This document shows, in pieces, positions 41,061 to 50,307 of a stretch of 64,000 bases of DNA (the stretch's first letter is position 1; the number at the start of each line of letters is the position of its first letter). The stretch is from NCBI RefSeq assembly GCF_000337815.1, contig NZ_AOLN01000007.1:1-64000 (forward strand), given 5' to 3'. The translations under genes and the position numbers were made by a program. Below the pieces are notes generated by a model. The model did no database searches. It saw only the letters and a program-made list of their open reading frames with translations, and was not told where the DNA came from. This DNA comes from Haloferax mucosum ATCC BAA-1512. GTDB lineage: Archaea; Halobacteriota; Halobacteria; Halobacteriales; Haloferacaceae.

Positions 41061-42665
41061 TTAGCGGTCCTCGGTCAGGAGGAGACGGAGGATGTCACCG
41101 TAGGCAGGACGCGTGACGAGCACGCCGACGATGACGCCGAGGATGGTGAAGATAGCGAAGCCTTGGAGGTCGCCGAGCGAGAGCACCGCGAGCGGACTCA
41201 TCGCGATGATGGTCGTCGCGGCGGCCGCGCCGATAACCCAGAATGCGCGTCGGAAGCGCGACTGGAAGACCTTCCGTGATTTCACGGAGCCTTCCGCCAT
41301 CACCTCGTCGGCGATGATGATGAGGTCGTCCACACCGGTCCCGATGACGGCGATAAAGCCGGCGATGACCGAGAGGTCGAGCGGATAGCCGATTGCCGCG
41401 GCGAACCCGAGGAGGATATACACCTCCGAGAGACCGGTGACGATCATCGGGAGTGCGACCTGCGGTTTCCCGTACCGGAGGAAGACCACGCCGGCGACGG
41501 CGAGGACCGCGATGATACCCGTGAGAAGCGAGTCTATCTTGAACCTCTCACCCTGGCTCGGGGAGATGTACGACGACGTGCCGCCGTCCGACCCCGAGAG
41601 GTCGAGTTTGGCCGGGAGCGCACCGGCGCGGAGGTTGATGGCAATCTCCTGTGCCTCGGAGATGTTGCGCGTCGAGAGCCGGAAGCCAGGTGCTTTTGCC
41701 CACTCACCAGAGCGCATCCCGTCGGCGAGGCTGGGTTGCATCCCGAACGCGTTGACGACTTCACCGTTGACGACGAGAAGCAGACACGGATCAGTCGAGT
41801 TCTTCCCGCCGTCTTCCATGTAGGTACACCGCGACCCGCCGGGTTGTGCGACGCCGGTCTCGACGACTGCCTGCTGGAAGGCCGGAGCGGATTCTTCACG
41901 AACGGAGACGGGGACGAACCCGCCATCGCCACCGGTCTGTGGCTCCTGTGCGGTCCCGATAGAGGTGAAGTCAGACTGTGTCAACACGGCCTCGCGCGTC
42001 TCGTAGACCCGCGAGCCGTTCTGTGTGGTCGGGTAGTAGATGTCGATTTGGACGGTCCCGCGTTCGCCGACGAGGTCGAGGACGTCCTGCCGGTCACGGT
42101 TCGGAACCTCGACGAGGATGAAGTGCTCGCCTGTCGCCGTGGTCACCTGCTGGACCGTCCCGCCGGAGAGTCCGGCTTCGTTTATTTTCGACTGGAGGAC
42201 GCGAACCGTCTCGGTACGTGTCGTCTCTGTGACGCCGTCTCTGACGTTGCCGTGGGCGTATCCCGCGGCGTCGAGCGCGGTGCGCAACTCGTCGTCAGAG
42301 ACGTTTTCGATAGTCACCTCGACGGTGTTGGACTGTGCACCGAAACGGGCGATAACGTCGGCCGCGTCGGCACCGTCCAACTGCGCGGCGACCTGCTGTT
42401 CGACGACGCGTTGTGATTCGTTGTTGAACTCGACTTCTTCGGCCGTGATACCGACGAGCGGGGCGCGGATACGCGTCCCACCATCGAGTTGCAGACCGTA
42501 TTTGAGGTTGATCATGCTGTTGTCCTCGCCGACGGCGGGTTGGGAGCTGTTGTCCTCACCGATGGGTGACTGCGAGCCGACCGTCGGCGAGAACAGGGCG
42601 AACGTCGAAACCAAGATGGCGACGACGAGGAAAATAACCCGCCAGTTGTCGCGGAGGGTGCTCAT
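41061..42665 (-). CDS. secD: Preprotein translocase subunit SecD
   Basis: The 534 residues have an N-terminal TM, a large periplasm-type domain (LKYGLQLDGGTRIRAPLVGI) and five C-terminal TMs with GLSEVYILLGFAAAIGYPLD and GTGVDDLIIIADEVMAEG. With SecF it uses ion gradients to finish protein export through SecYEG. Its start overlaps the end of secF by ATGA, giving the order secF-secD seen in haloarchaea. Confidence 0.96.
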   Translation of the reverse strand: MSTLRDNWRVIFLVVAILVSTFALFSPTVGSQSPIGEDNSSQPAVGEDNSMINLKYGLQLDGGTRIRAPLVGITAEEVEFNNESQRVVEQQVAAQLDGADAADVIARFGAQSNTVEVTIENVSDDELRTALDAAGYAHGNVRDGVTETTRTETVRVLQSKINEAGLSGGTVQQVTTATGEHFILVEVPNRDRQDVLDLVGERGTVQIDIYYPTTQNGSRVYETREAVLTQSDFTSIGTAQEPQTGGDGGFVPVSVREESAPAFQQAVVETGVAQPGGSRCTYMEDGGKNSTDPCLLLVVNGEVVNAFGMQPSLADGMRSGEWAKAPGFRLSTRNISEAQEIAINLRAGALPAKLDLSGSDGGTSSYISPSQGERFKIDSLLTGIIAVLAVAGVVFLRYGKPQVALPMIVTGLSEVYILLGFAAAIGYPLDLSVIAGFIAVIGTGVDDLIIIADEVMAEGSVKSRKVFQSRFRRAFWVIGAAAATTIIAMSPLAVLSLGDLQGFAIFTILGVIVGVLVTRPAYGDILRLLLTEDR

Positions 42666-43525
42666 CGGGCCACCCCCTCGAACTTGTACCAGCGAAGGAG
42701 CGTCACGTTGAGCATGTAGGTGTTCATCAGGTCGGCGGTGAGACCGAAGACGAGCACCGTCCCGATGGCGGTGAGAAGCTGAATGCCGAACAGCGTCGCC
42801 GTGATGGTCATGACGACCATCGCCGCGATGGACGTGAGCGTCATGGTCACACCGGTCCGCATCGCGCGGGCGGTGGACTCGTAGAAGTCACCGGACCGAC
42901 GAAGGATGTGGTTGTTTAGGAGGATGTCCGAGTCAACCGAATATCCGATGAGCATGAGAAGCGCCGCGACGGTCCCGAGAGACAGTTCGATGCCGAGGAG
43001 GTTCATCAGCGCCACCGGAATGACGATGTCGGAGAACGCCGAGATGACGACGGCGATAGAAGGGACGAACGACCGGAACATCGCAAACACGAGGATGCTC
43101 ATGCCGACGAAGGCGACGCCGACGCCGCCGAGCGCGAGCAGTTGCGTGTCGGACCCGAAGTTCGCTGAAACGGCGTCGATAGAGCGAACCTCGTAGCCTG
43201 CGGCCTCGGCTTGCTGTTCGAGTTCAGTCGTCGATATGCTTCCGGCTTGGAAGGTCACGACGTACGTCCCGTCGGCCGCGACGGAACGAATCGACTCGGG
43301 AGAGCTATCGAAGGCCGCCGCAACTTGGTCTTGCGGGGCATCGGTTGCGATACGGAGTTCAGTGCCGCCAGTGAAATCGACGCCCGGGTTCACCGGCGCA
43401 CCAGTCGCAGCGTACCACCCTCCGATGACCAGCAAGGCCACCGCGAGTACCGCGAGGGGGACTGCCGCGAGTTGGCGATTCGTGTACCGGGTGTAGTCTA
43501 CCTCCGGTACCGTAAACTCAACCAT
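42662..43525 (-). CDS. secF: Preprotein translocase subunit SecF
   Basis: The 287 residues from ATG 43525 start MVEFTVPEVDYTRYTNRQLA. Six TMs include VNPGVDFTGGTELRI after TM1 and GYSVDSDILLNNHILRR in the conserved region. A long open frame upstream to 43987 is antisense to the next gene and not conserved-looking. Operon with secD. Confidence 0.95.
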   Translation of the reverse strand: MVEFTVPEVDYTRYTNRQLAAVPLAVLAVALLVIGGWYAATGAPVNPGVDFTGGTELRIATDAPQDQVAAAFDSSPESIRSVAADGTYVVTFQAGSISTTELEQQAEAAGYEVRSIDAVSANFGSDTQLLALGGVGVAFVGMSILVFAMFRSFVPSIAVVISAFSDIVIPVALMNLLGIELSLGTVAALLMLIGYSVDSDILLNNHILRRSGDFYESTARAMRTGVTMTLTSIAAMVVMTITATLFGIQLLTAIGTVLVFGLTADLMNTYMLNVTLLRWYKFEGVAR

Positions 43526-43651
43526 GGGTTGCGGTCCTGAGCGATGCCGAATAAGGTTTCTTATCCATACCCGGATTCCCCAAGGGACGGTCTGACGGAC
43601 GGCCGACGAATCCGCGACAAGCCCATAGTCGGTGGCCAACAATCGTGATGT

Positions 43652-43993
43652 ATGGCGACCGAATCGACGGCGACGAGCGTCGTCGTCTCCTTTCCGGACG
43701 AGCTCAGCGCGTGGGGCTACGACCAACTGACCGCAGACCGGTTCGTGAACTACCTCCGCCGAGTACACGGCGACGCGACGCCGGGAGACGAGTGGGAGGA
43801 GTTCCTCGACGTCGGCTGTTGCGGCGATGCGCTGACGCTGACGCTCCGCGTCGAACGACTCGACCCCGAGGGGGCGACGGCGCTCGGCGAGGAGACCGAA
43901 ATCGAGTTCGTCGAGCGCGAAGGCACCGTCCACGGTGGCTGGTGCGTCCAGAGCGCCGACGGGCCAAAATCCTCGACTGCGAATCAACGATAG
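43652..43993 (+). CDS. Conserved haloarchaeal hypothetical protein (113 aa)
   Basis: The soluble acidic protein MATESTATSVVVSFPDELSA has LSAWGYDQLTADRFVNYLRR, a vicinal CC motif in EEFLDVGCCGDALTLTLRVE, and GTVHGGWCVQSADGP. The cysteines could bind a metal. It is divergent from secF and convergent with the gene at 44021. Function unknown. Confidence 0.8.
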   Translation: MATESTATSVVVSFPDELSAWGYDQLTADRFVNYLRRVHGDATPGDEWEEFLDVGCCGDALTLTLRVERLDPEGATALGEETEIEFVEREGTVHGGWCVQSADGPKSSTANQR

Positions 43994-44020
43994 CGAAGCG
44001 GGCGCGGAGGAACCCGAAGA

Positions 44021-44494
44021 CTACGGCATGTACCGAACCGCGACGACGCCCGGGTGAGAACGGATTTCGACGCGGTTGACTTCGAGTCTGGCGGCCCGCG
44101 AGAGCAATCCTTCGCGGTCGTCGAGGATGTCTTCGACGGTCTGGTCTGTCATGTCGTCGGGGACGGAGAGAACGTGAATTTCGCCCGTCCCCGCTCGCTC
44201 TTTGCGGACGAGTTCGCTGTCGGGGTTGTCGGCGGCGATGGATTTCGAGTGGCTCGTCGGTGACTCAGACGACTGTTCGACGGAGAGCGTCCAGCGGGAT
44301 TCGACTTCGACGAGTTGCCACGAGACGTTCATCGGCGGGTCGGGCGCGACGGTGCCGCGGACGGCTTCGTCCTCGGAGACACCGGGGTTCGAAGAGAGCG
44401 CGTGAACCTGCCCGGAGTGAACGTCTTTCAACACTGCCGACCCCTCGTCGGCGGCGGTTACGAGGAACGTTCCCGTTCGTTCGGACTCGGTCAT
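44021..44494 (-). CDS. DUF5812-type protein (157 aa)
   Basis: ATG 44494 gives MTESERTGTFLVTAADEGSA. VLKDVHSGQVHALSSNPGVS, DPPMNVSWQLVEVESRWTLS and a C-terminal helical HPGVVAVRYMP segment follow. It looks like an OB or barrel-like domain at the N-terminus. Known to me only as a haloarchaeal family without function. Upstream extension to 44965 runs antisense to the acetyltransferase gene. Confidence 0.8.
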   Translation of the reverse strand: MTESERTGTFLVTAADEGSAVLKDVHSGQVHALSSNPGVSEDEAVRGTVAPDPPMNVSWQLVEVESRWTLSVEQSSESPTSHSKSIAADNPDSELVRKERAGTGEIHVLSVPDDMTDQTVEDILDDREGLLSRAARLEVNRVEIRSHPGVVAVRYMP

Positions 44495-44608
44495 CACACG
44501 GTGTATGCCACCGCGCCTTTTCCCCGTTTCGGGCGCTGACGACGACGGACGAGACGGTCCCTTCGGACGGCGGTGTGTTTTTCTCGCCGGACTTCGACCC
44601 GACGAACG

Positions 44609-45247
44609 ATGCCCGCGCTCTGGCGGTTGACCCGAACCGAGACGGCCCACCGCGTCTACGACGCGCTGAAAGCACGCGGGGTGACGGGGACGCAGATGGA
44701 CGAGTACGTCGCTCGGACGGCGGGCGTAGAGACCCGAAACCCGCCATCCGGCGTCGAAGTTCGCGCGCTCGACCCCGAAGACGCGCGCGTGTACGAACAG
44801 ACCCACGAGGCGTTCGCCGAACTCCGCGACGACGAACGAGCAGTGTGCGCGTTCGACGCCGATACCGACCCGACCGGAGATGCGTCCGACGGCGACACCC
44901 GCGCGGACGCCGCGCCCGTCGGTTACCTCTTTCTCGGCGACCCCGGGTTGACGTACCGCATCCACCCGCTGGAGACGGACGTGACGTTTCCTGGAGGCTA
45001 CATCCGCCGCGTGTTCGTCGCACCGTCGGCGCGGAACCGCGGTATCGCCACGACGCTCGTCTCACGAGCGGTCTCGTTGGCCGACAAGCAAGACGCAGGC
45101 ACCGTTCACGCGCTCGTCGCCCGCGACAATCGACCGTCGCAGTGGACCTTCGAGGCCAACGACTTCCGCGTGGAGCGAACGCGGTCGTACTACCGCGTCG
45201 GACCATGGTCCCGGCGGTCAAGCACCGAACACGGACCACCAGTATAG
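44609..45247 (+). CDS. GNAT-family N-acetyltransferase
   Basis: ATG 44609 gives MPALWRLTRTETAHRVYDAL. The GNAT core is at residues about 125-200: VTFPGGYIRRVFVAPSARNR, then GIATTLVSRAVSLADKQDAG as the acetyl-CoA-binding loop (RNRGIA), and NDFRVERTRSYYRVGPW. The N-terminal 40 residues are helical. Substrate unknown. Confidence 0.88.
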   Translation: MPALWRLTRTETAHRVYDALKARGVTGTQMDEYVARTAGVETRNPPSGVEVRALDPEDARVYEQTHEAFAELRDDERAVCAFDADTDPTGDASDGDTRADAAPVGYLFLGDPGLTYRIHPLETDVTFPGGYIRRVFVAPSARNRGIATTLVSRAVSLADKQDAGTVHALVARDNRPSQWTFEANDFRVERTRSYYRVGPWSRRSSTEHGPPV

Positions 45248-45425
45248 GAGTACTAACGACCGATATAGAGTGGTCTGTGCAGGATAGAGTGGTCTGTGCG
45301 AGACAGACCGGTCTATGCGTCACAGATAACTCTATCCGGGAACGTTCGTATATAGAATTTAGAATTATATATACTATAGCGATTAAATTTATACTTTACT
45401 GGTCGAGTTGGTCAGGCAGACAGGC
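45248..45425. promoter_or_regulatory. Promoter region with tandem GAGTGGTCTGTGC repeats
   Basis: ATAGAGTGGTCTGTGC occurs twice in tandem at about 45266-45299. A related inverted piece, ACAGACCGGTCTATGCG, follows, then an AT-rich stretch with TTATATATACTATAGCG and AATTTATACTTT upstream of the gene at 45426. The repeats look like an operator for the lipid-synthesis/PHP/VTT operon. Confidence 0.5.
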
Positions 45426-46124
45426 ATGACGGACGAACTCAGGTCAGCGCTCCGCGGTGGACTGGACGCGGTCGATTCGCGGGCGAGCGAGGTCGTGCGG
45501 TCCTCGACGGGAGAGAACATGATTTCGCGGCTCGGCACCGCGGACTGGTTGAGTTTGGGCGCGCTCTTTTGGGCGTGGGTCGGCGCGATTCTGTTCGTCT
45601 CGAACGAACCGAACTGGGCAATCGTGGCCGTCCTCGTCGGATTCGTCTTCGACAAAGCCGACGGCTACTACGCCCGAAAGACGGGCACCACGTCGGCGTT
45701 CGGCCGCCAAATTGACTCGTTTATCGACATCTTCACCTACCTCGTGTCGGCGGCGCTTCTGTACCACATCGCGCTCGCACCGAACGCGGTCGTGAGCGCC
45801 GTCGTCGGCTTCGTCGTCCTCACCTTCGGTGGGCTTCGACTCATCCGCCACAACAGCGAAGGCTTCGGTGACGAGTCGGGAACGTCGTACTACCACGGCA
45901 CGACTGTCGTCCACACGCATCTCGTCGTGCTGGCGAACTACTTCTTCTTTCAGTTCGTTCCCATATGGAACGGCTGGGTCGCGGGCGCGACCATCGTCGC
46001 CGTCTGCCCGCTCATGACCTCCGACTACAAGGCGTACAAGACCGACGCCGGACACTTCATCGTCGGCGTCGCCGGTGCCATCGCGGTCGCAGGCTGTCTC
46101 GCACTCGAATTCGGCGTCCTATGA
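45426..46124 (+). CDS. CDP-alcohol phosphatidyltransferase family membrane enzyme
   Basis: The 232 residues contain the family signature D-x2-D-G-x2-A-R-x8-G-x3-D-x3-D, seen as DKADGYYARKTGTT and SAFGRQIDSFID, with six TM helices. It transfers a phosphoalcohol to a CDP-activated archaeal lipid or similar acceptor. ATG 45426 follows a strong AT-rich promoter. It overlaps the PHP gene (ATGA), so it is the first gene of a three-gene operon. Confidence 0.9.
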   Translation: MTDELRSALRGGLDAVDSRASEVVRSSTGENMISRLGTADWLSLGALFWAWVGAILFVSNEPNWAIVAVLVGFVFDKADGYYARKTGTTSAFGRQIDSFIDIFTYLVSAALLYHIALAPNAVVSAVVGFVVLTFGGLRLIRHNSEGFGDESGTSYYHGTTVVHTHLVVLANYFFFQFVPIWNGWVAGATIVAVCPLMTSDYKAYKTDAGHFIVGVAGAIAVAGCLALEFGVL

Positions 46125-46900
46125 CGGACGGCGGAAGCGAGACGATAGGCAGACACACGCCGGACAGGAACACGGAAGAAATAGAGAATCTGACCGCCAC
46201 CAGCATCAAGGATACGTACACCGCAACGACCCTCACGGTCGATTTACATGTCCATACGGACGCTTCCTACGACTGTGAGACCGCTATCGAAGCGGTTCTC
46301 GCTCGGGCCTCGGCGGTCGGACTCGACGCCGTCGCCATCACCGACCACGACTCCGTCGGGTCGCTCCCACGGGCGTTCGAAATCGCCCACGAGTACGGCG
46401 TTCGAGTGGTTCCGGGTGTCGAAGTCAGCACGGCCGACGGTCACTTGCTCGCGCTCGGCATCGACGACCCGCCGGAGCGCGGCAGGCAACTCGCCGAAAC
46501 GGCGCGGGAGGTGCGCGAGTCGGGGGGACTCGCCGTCGTCCCGCATCCGTTTCAGACGTTCCGACACGGGGCGTCTCGTCGGCGTATCCGCGACGTGGAC
46601 GCTATCGAAGTGTACAACGCGCACACGCTCACCGGTTTCAGAAACGGGCAAGCACGGCGCTACGCCCGACGGCAGGGACTTCCGGGTACGGCCGGGAGCG
46701 ATGCGCACAGAGCGTCGTTGGTCGGGCAAGCACACACGGTGGTCTCGGTTGAGTCATCGGACGGCCCGATTTCGACCGCCGACATCTTGGACGCGATTCG
46801 CGCCGGACGAACCGTCGCCCGAGGAACGCGAACGTCCGCGCGCCAGTACCTGAAAAAGTACGCGGCCAACGCCCGCCTCAAGACGACGTCGTTCCTGTGA
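46121..46900 (+). CDS. PHP-domain metal-dependent phosphoesterase
   Basis: The 259 residues have LTVDLHVHTDASYDCETAIE (HxH), AITDHDSVGSL (DHD), VVPGVEVSTADGH, VVPHPFQTFRH and AGSDAHRASLVGQAH. These are all the metal ligands expected of a PHP phosphoesterase. The operon with a CDP-alcohol phosphatidyltransferase and a VTT membrane protein hints at lipid phosphate or nucleotide-phosphate turnover. The first 35 residues are polar and variable. Confidence 0.92.
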   Translation: MTDGGSETIGRHTPDRNTEEIENLTATSIKDTYTATTLTVDLHVHTDASYDCETAIEAVLARASAVGLDAVAITDHDSVGSLPRAFEIAHEYGVRVVPGVEVSTADGHLLALGIDDPPERGRQLAETAREVRESGGLAVVPHPFQTFRHGASRRRIRDVDAIEVYNAHTLTGFRNGQARRYARRQGLPGTAGSDAHRASLVGQAHTVVSVESSDGPISTADILDAIRAGRTVARGTRTSARQYLKKYAANARLKTTSFL

Positions 46901-47580
46901 TGCCGCGTCTGTTCGACTCGTCGGCGGCGCGAAACGCTACGCTCGTTCGACTCGGCGCAGGTGCGCTACTGTTCGGCACTGTCGCTGTCGCACTCGTCAC
47001 GGTCGCACCGTCTGTCACCGACCCGGCGTGGATTCGGTCGGTCGTCACCGCGGCTGGGCCGTTCGCGCCGCTGGTGTTCGTCGGCGTCCAGACGGTGCAG
47101 GTGATAGTCGCACCCGTCCCCGGGCAAGCGCTCGCCGCCGTCGGCGGCTATCTCTTCGGCACGGTCGTCGGAACCGCCTACAGCATGGTCGGCGTCGTAC
47201 TCGGAAGCGTCGTCGTCTTCCTTCTTGCGCGCCGGTTCGGCCGCCCGTACGTCGAGCGCGTCGTCGATGCCGACGTACTGGCGCGCTTCGACGAGTTCGC
47301 CGACCGGCGCGGTGCCGCCGGGCTATTTATCCTCTTTCTCCTGCCGACGTTTCCCGACGACGGGTTGTGTGCGCTCGCCGGACTCTCGCCGCTCAGACTG
47401 CGGACGCTCGTCGTGCTCGTTGCCGTCGGTCGCCTGCCGACGTTCGCGTTAGCGGCCGCCGCGGGCCAAAGCGCGGAAGCGTCGAACTACGGGACGACGG
47501 CCGCGCTCGTCGTCGTGGGACTCGGTGCATCCGCGGTCGTCTACCACTACCGTGACGAACTGGCGGCCGTCGCCGGGTGA
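46900..47580 (+). CDS. VTT-domain (TVP38/TMEM64, DedA-like) membrane protein
   Basis: The 226 residues hold about six TM helices and the VTT motif region VIVAPVPGQALAAVGGYLFG, LARRFGRPYVERVVDADVLA and LFLLPTFPDDGLCALAGLSP. The family includes lipid scramblase/flippase-like proteins. Start ATG 46900 overlaps the PHP stop; GTG 46897 is the alternative. Its operon partners suggest a role in membrane lipid handling. Confidence 0.9.
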   Translation: MPRLFDSSAARNATLVRLGAGALLFGTVAVALVTVAPSVTDPAWIRSVVTAAGPFAPLVFVGVQTVQVIVAPVPGQALAAVGGYLFGTVVGTAYSMVGVVLGSVVVFLLARRFGRPYVERVVDADVLARFDEFADRRGAAGLFILFLLPTFPDDGLCALAGLSPLRLRTLVVLVAVGRLPTFALAAAAGQSAEASNYGTTAALVVVGLGASAVVYHYRDELAAVAG

Positions 47581-47595
47581 AAAAGAAACCGGGGG

Positions 47596-48183
47596 TCAGC
47601 GAAGCAGTCGATGGACGCCGTAAATTCCGGCCGCGCACGCGAGCGGCGGGACGAGACCGTAGAGTGCCGGCAAGTCGTAGAGGAACCCGACGACCGGGAC
47701 GAGAAACGAGATAGTGAGCGGGCCAAACACGAGCGGCCCAAACGAGAGTGGTCCGAAGCCCGAGATAATAATCGGGCCGAGTGTAATTGGACGCGGTGGC
47801 GTCTGCAACTCGGGTGGAACGGACGCGACGAGACCGACGTAGACGGACGCCATGAACACGAATCCCGAGAGCGCGAGCGCCAGGTCGTATCGGCGGTCGG
47901 AACCGGTTTTTCGGTGTCGCCGCGCGACGAACAGTATCGGAGCGACGAGCGGCGCGACGATGAACAGTCCGACGAGAACGTAAAACGACCGCGAGAGCGT
48001 GAGCGACCCGCCGGGGACACCAGCGGTCGCGCCGATAAGAACGACGAGTCCGAAGACGACGAACAACGAGACGATGCCGGTCGCGGCGGCACCGACGAGC
48101 ACGTAGAACTTGAACAGCCACGACTCGCTGTGCCGGAACGCGTACGGAAACGCGCCGAAGACGCCGCCGTAGTCGTCTGCCAT
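47596..48183 (-). CDS. Multi-TM membrane protein (195 aa)
   Basis: MADDYGGVFGAFPYAFRHSE, then about five hydrophobic helices (FYVLVGAAATGIVSLFVVFG, SFYVLVGLFIVAPLVAPILF, LALALSGFVFMASVYVGLVA) and PLVFGPLTISFLVPVVGFLY. It is convergent with the VTT gene and divergent from pgi. No known family is recognised. Confidence 0.8.
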   Translation of the reverse strand: MADDYGGVFGAFPYAFRHSESWLFKFYVLVGAAATGIVSLFVVFGLVVLIGATAGVPGGSLTLSRSFYVLVGLFIVAPLVAPILFVARRHRKTGSDRRYDLALALSGFVFMASVYVGLVASVPPELQTPPRPITLGPIIISGFGPLSFGPLVFGPLTISFLVPVVGFLYDLPALYGLVPPLACAAGIYGVHRLLR

Positions 48184-48255
48184 TAGTCGCCCTTAGAAGG
48201 CCCGTCGATTAAACCGACCGGTGTCGTTTTCACGCCGGACGACGCGCGATGTGAC

Positions 48256-49548
48256 ATGCAGGTAGACCTCGGGAACGTCCTCGACACCGCGTCGGTCCAC
48301 GGTGTCTCGCGTGACACACTCGAACGACTCGACTCGCGCGTCGCGGACGCCCACAACCGGATCGAACGTGGCCGCGAGGCGAACGAACACGGCTACGAAG
48401 CGCTGAACCTCCCGAGACGAACCGACCCCGACGCGATTCGAGATGCAGTGAGCCGATTCGACGACCCCTCCGCGGTCGTCACCGTCGGCATCGGCGGGAG
48501 CGCCCTCGGCGCGGCCACGCTGACCGAGTCCCTCGAAAGCGACGTTGACGCCTACTATCTCGACAACGTTGACCCCGAAGCGGTCGAACGCCTCCTCGAC
48601 TCGCTGGACCTCGCTTCGACCGTCGTCAACGTCGTTTCCCGCTCCGGAACGACCGCCGAGACGCTGGCGAACTTCCTCGTCGTCCGAGAAGCGATGGCCG
48701 ACGCCGGCGTCGATTGGGCCGACCGAACCTTCGTCACGACCGGCGAAGAAGGCAACCTCCGTGACCTCGCCGAAAAACACGACCTGCCGTCGCTTCCCGT
48801 TCCCGACGGCGTGCCGGGTCGCTTCTCGGTGCTCTCGACGGTCGGTCTCGCCGCCGCGGCCATCTGCGGTCACGATATCGACGCGATTCTGGACGGCGCG
48901 GCCGCACAGGAATCTCGCCTCTCCGACTCACTTTTCGACTCGCCGGCGTACGCCTACGGAGCCGTTTCGTACGCCCTCGCCGAGCGTGGAATGCGCCAGA
49001 ACGCGATGATGCCCTACGCGGAATCGCTCGAAACGTTCTCCGAGTGGTTCGCGCAACTGTGGGCTGAATCGCTCGGCAAGGACGGTCTCGGCCAGACGCC
49101 GCTTCGCGCGCTCGGCGCGACCGACCAGCACTCGCAACTCCAACTATACCGCGCCGGCCCACGCGACAAACTCGTGACGCTCGTCCGCGCGACCGACCGC
49201 GACGACGTTTCTATCCCGGAGACCGACCTCGACGGTCTCGCGTACCTCGGCGGCTCCTCGCTCGGCGAACTCCTCGACGCCGAGTTCGAAGCGACCGAAG
49301 CAAGTCTCGCCGCCGCTGGCCGACCGAACGTCCGCATCGAAATCGACCGCGTGGACGAATACGGTCTCGGTGAACTCCTCTACGCGATGGAGGCCGCCTG
49401 CGTCATCTACGGCGAACTCGCCAACGTGGACACCTTCGTCCAGCCGGCCGTCGAGTGGGGTAAACGCGCCGCCCGTGGTCTTCTCGGCGGCGGCGACTTC
49501 GAGGAAGCCGACGCAGTTGCCGAAAAAGAGCGACTCGTCGTCGAGTAG
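48256..49548 (+). CDS. pgi: Glucose-6-phosphate isomerase
   Basis: The 430 residues are in the phosphoglucose isomerase superfamily with two SIS domains. Seen are VTVGIGGSALGAATLTESLE, NVVSRSGTTAETLANFLVVR, LWAESLGKDG and TDQHSQLQLYRAGPRDKLVT. It interconverts glucose-6-phosphate and fructose-6-phosphate, needed in haloarchaea for gluconeogenesis and glycogen/glycan precursors. ATG 48256 gives MQVDLGNVLDTASVHGVSRD. Confidence 0.95.
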   Translation: MQVDLGNVLDTASVHGVSRDTLERLDSRVADAHNRIERGREANEHGYEALNLPRRTDPDAIRDAVSRFDDPSAVVTVGIGGSALGAATLTESLESDVDAYYLDNVDPEAVERLLDSLDLASTVVNVVSRSGTTAETLANFLVVREAMADAGVDWADRTFVTTGEEGNLRDLAEKHDLPSLPVPDGVPGRFSVLSTVGLAAAAICGHDIDAILDGAAAQESRLSDSLFDSPAYAYGAVSYALAERGMRQNAMMPYAESLETFSEWFAQLWAESLGKDGLGQTPLRALGATDQHSQLQLYRAGPRDKLVTLVRATDRDDVSIPETDLDGLAYLGGSSLGELLDAEFEATEASLAAAGRPNVRIEIDRVDEYGLGELLYAMEAACVIYGELANVDTFVQPAVEWGKRAARGLLGGGDFEEADAVAEKERLVVE

Positions 49549-49859
49549 ACGAAACCACCGGACGCGACATCGACGGGGTATTTTTCGGTGACGGCCGCCA
49601 GCCAATCCACGAGCGACGACTGCCAGCTACGCTACGAGTAACGACGGCCGAGTATTCTACCAGCGGCGACTAACCGAGGAGCCACGGGGAAAGACTGAAA
49701 GAGACTGCGACGAGCGCTCGTCGCGGGATTTTTGAGCGATGAACATCTGTCATCCCTGCATTATGCATCCGGTTCGGTTGGTCATAAAACAGTATCGAGG
49801 AGGCACAACTCACTGACAGATATGAGTCGTTATTCGTTTCTACGTACACGTCAGTAGAC
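49549..49859. other. Intergenic region without gene
   Basis: 311 bp between pgi and the next gene. No coding or RNA gene is supported. The rightmost 120 bp are moderately AT-rich and likely hold the promoter for 49860. Confidence 0.5.
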
Positions 49860-50201
49860 GTGGCAGACATTGTATTGACCAGACAGAAGGTTTCGGACGG
49901 GAAAGTCCCACGACTCAAAGAGTGGATGTCCGAGATTCAAAATCGTGAGGACGAGGCGATTGAAACTCTGAAAGGAGGGATGCACGCCGAGACGGCCTTC
50001 CTCGAACACACTGAGGACGGCGACTTCTTAGTGTACTACATGAAAGCAGACGACATCGAACAGGCCTACAAGGCATTCGAAGACTCGCCGCACGAGATCG
50101 ACAAAGAGCACAAAGCGGTGATGCGAGACGTACTCGAAACCGGGGAGAACGTGGGCGATTTCGAACTGCTGTATCATCTCTCAAACCCAGAACAACGGTA
50201 G
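49860..50201 (+). CDS. DUF6176-type small soluble protein (113 aa)
   Basis: GTG 49860 gives VADIVLTRQKVSDGKVPRLK, then MHAETAFLEHTEDGDFLVYY, MKADDIEQAYKAFEDSPHEI and DKEHKAVMRDVLETGENVGD. The layout is ferredoxin-like (ABM-type fold), as in DUF6176. Function unknown; perhaps a small monooxygenase-like or ligand-binding protein. Confidence 0.8.
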   Translation: MADIVLTRQKVSDGKVPRLKEWMSEIQNREDEAIETLKGGMHAETAFLEHTEDGDFLVYYMKADDIEQAYKAFEDSPHEIDKEHKAVMRDVLETGENVGDFELLYHLSNPEQR

Positions 50202-50307
50202 CGGACCCAGCCGACACACTGCTTTTGGCTCGTTTCGGTTCCAGTGGAACCATCGAGAACGAATCGACCCGAACCGGTTATCCACGCGGGTTCCCAAACA
50301 GCACCCA

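Noticed and set aside
44260-45429. Arg-rich frames on both strands around the acetyltransferase gene
   Set aside because: Poly-Arg/Pro content typical of out-of-frame GC-rich DNA; the GNAT frame explains the region.
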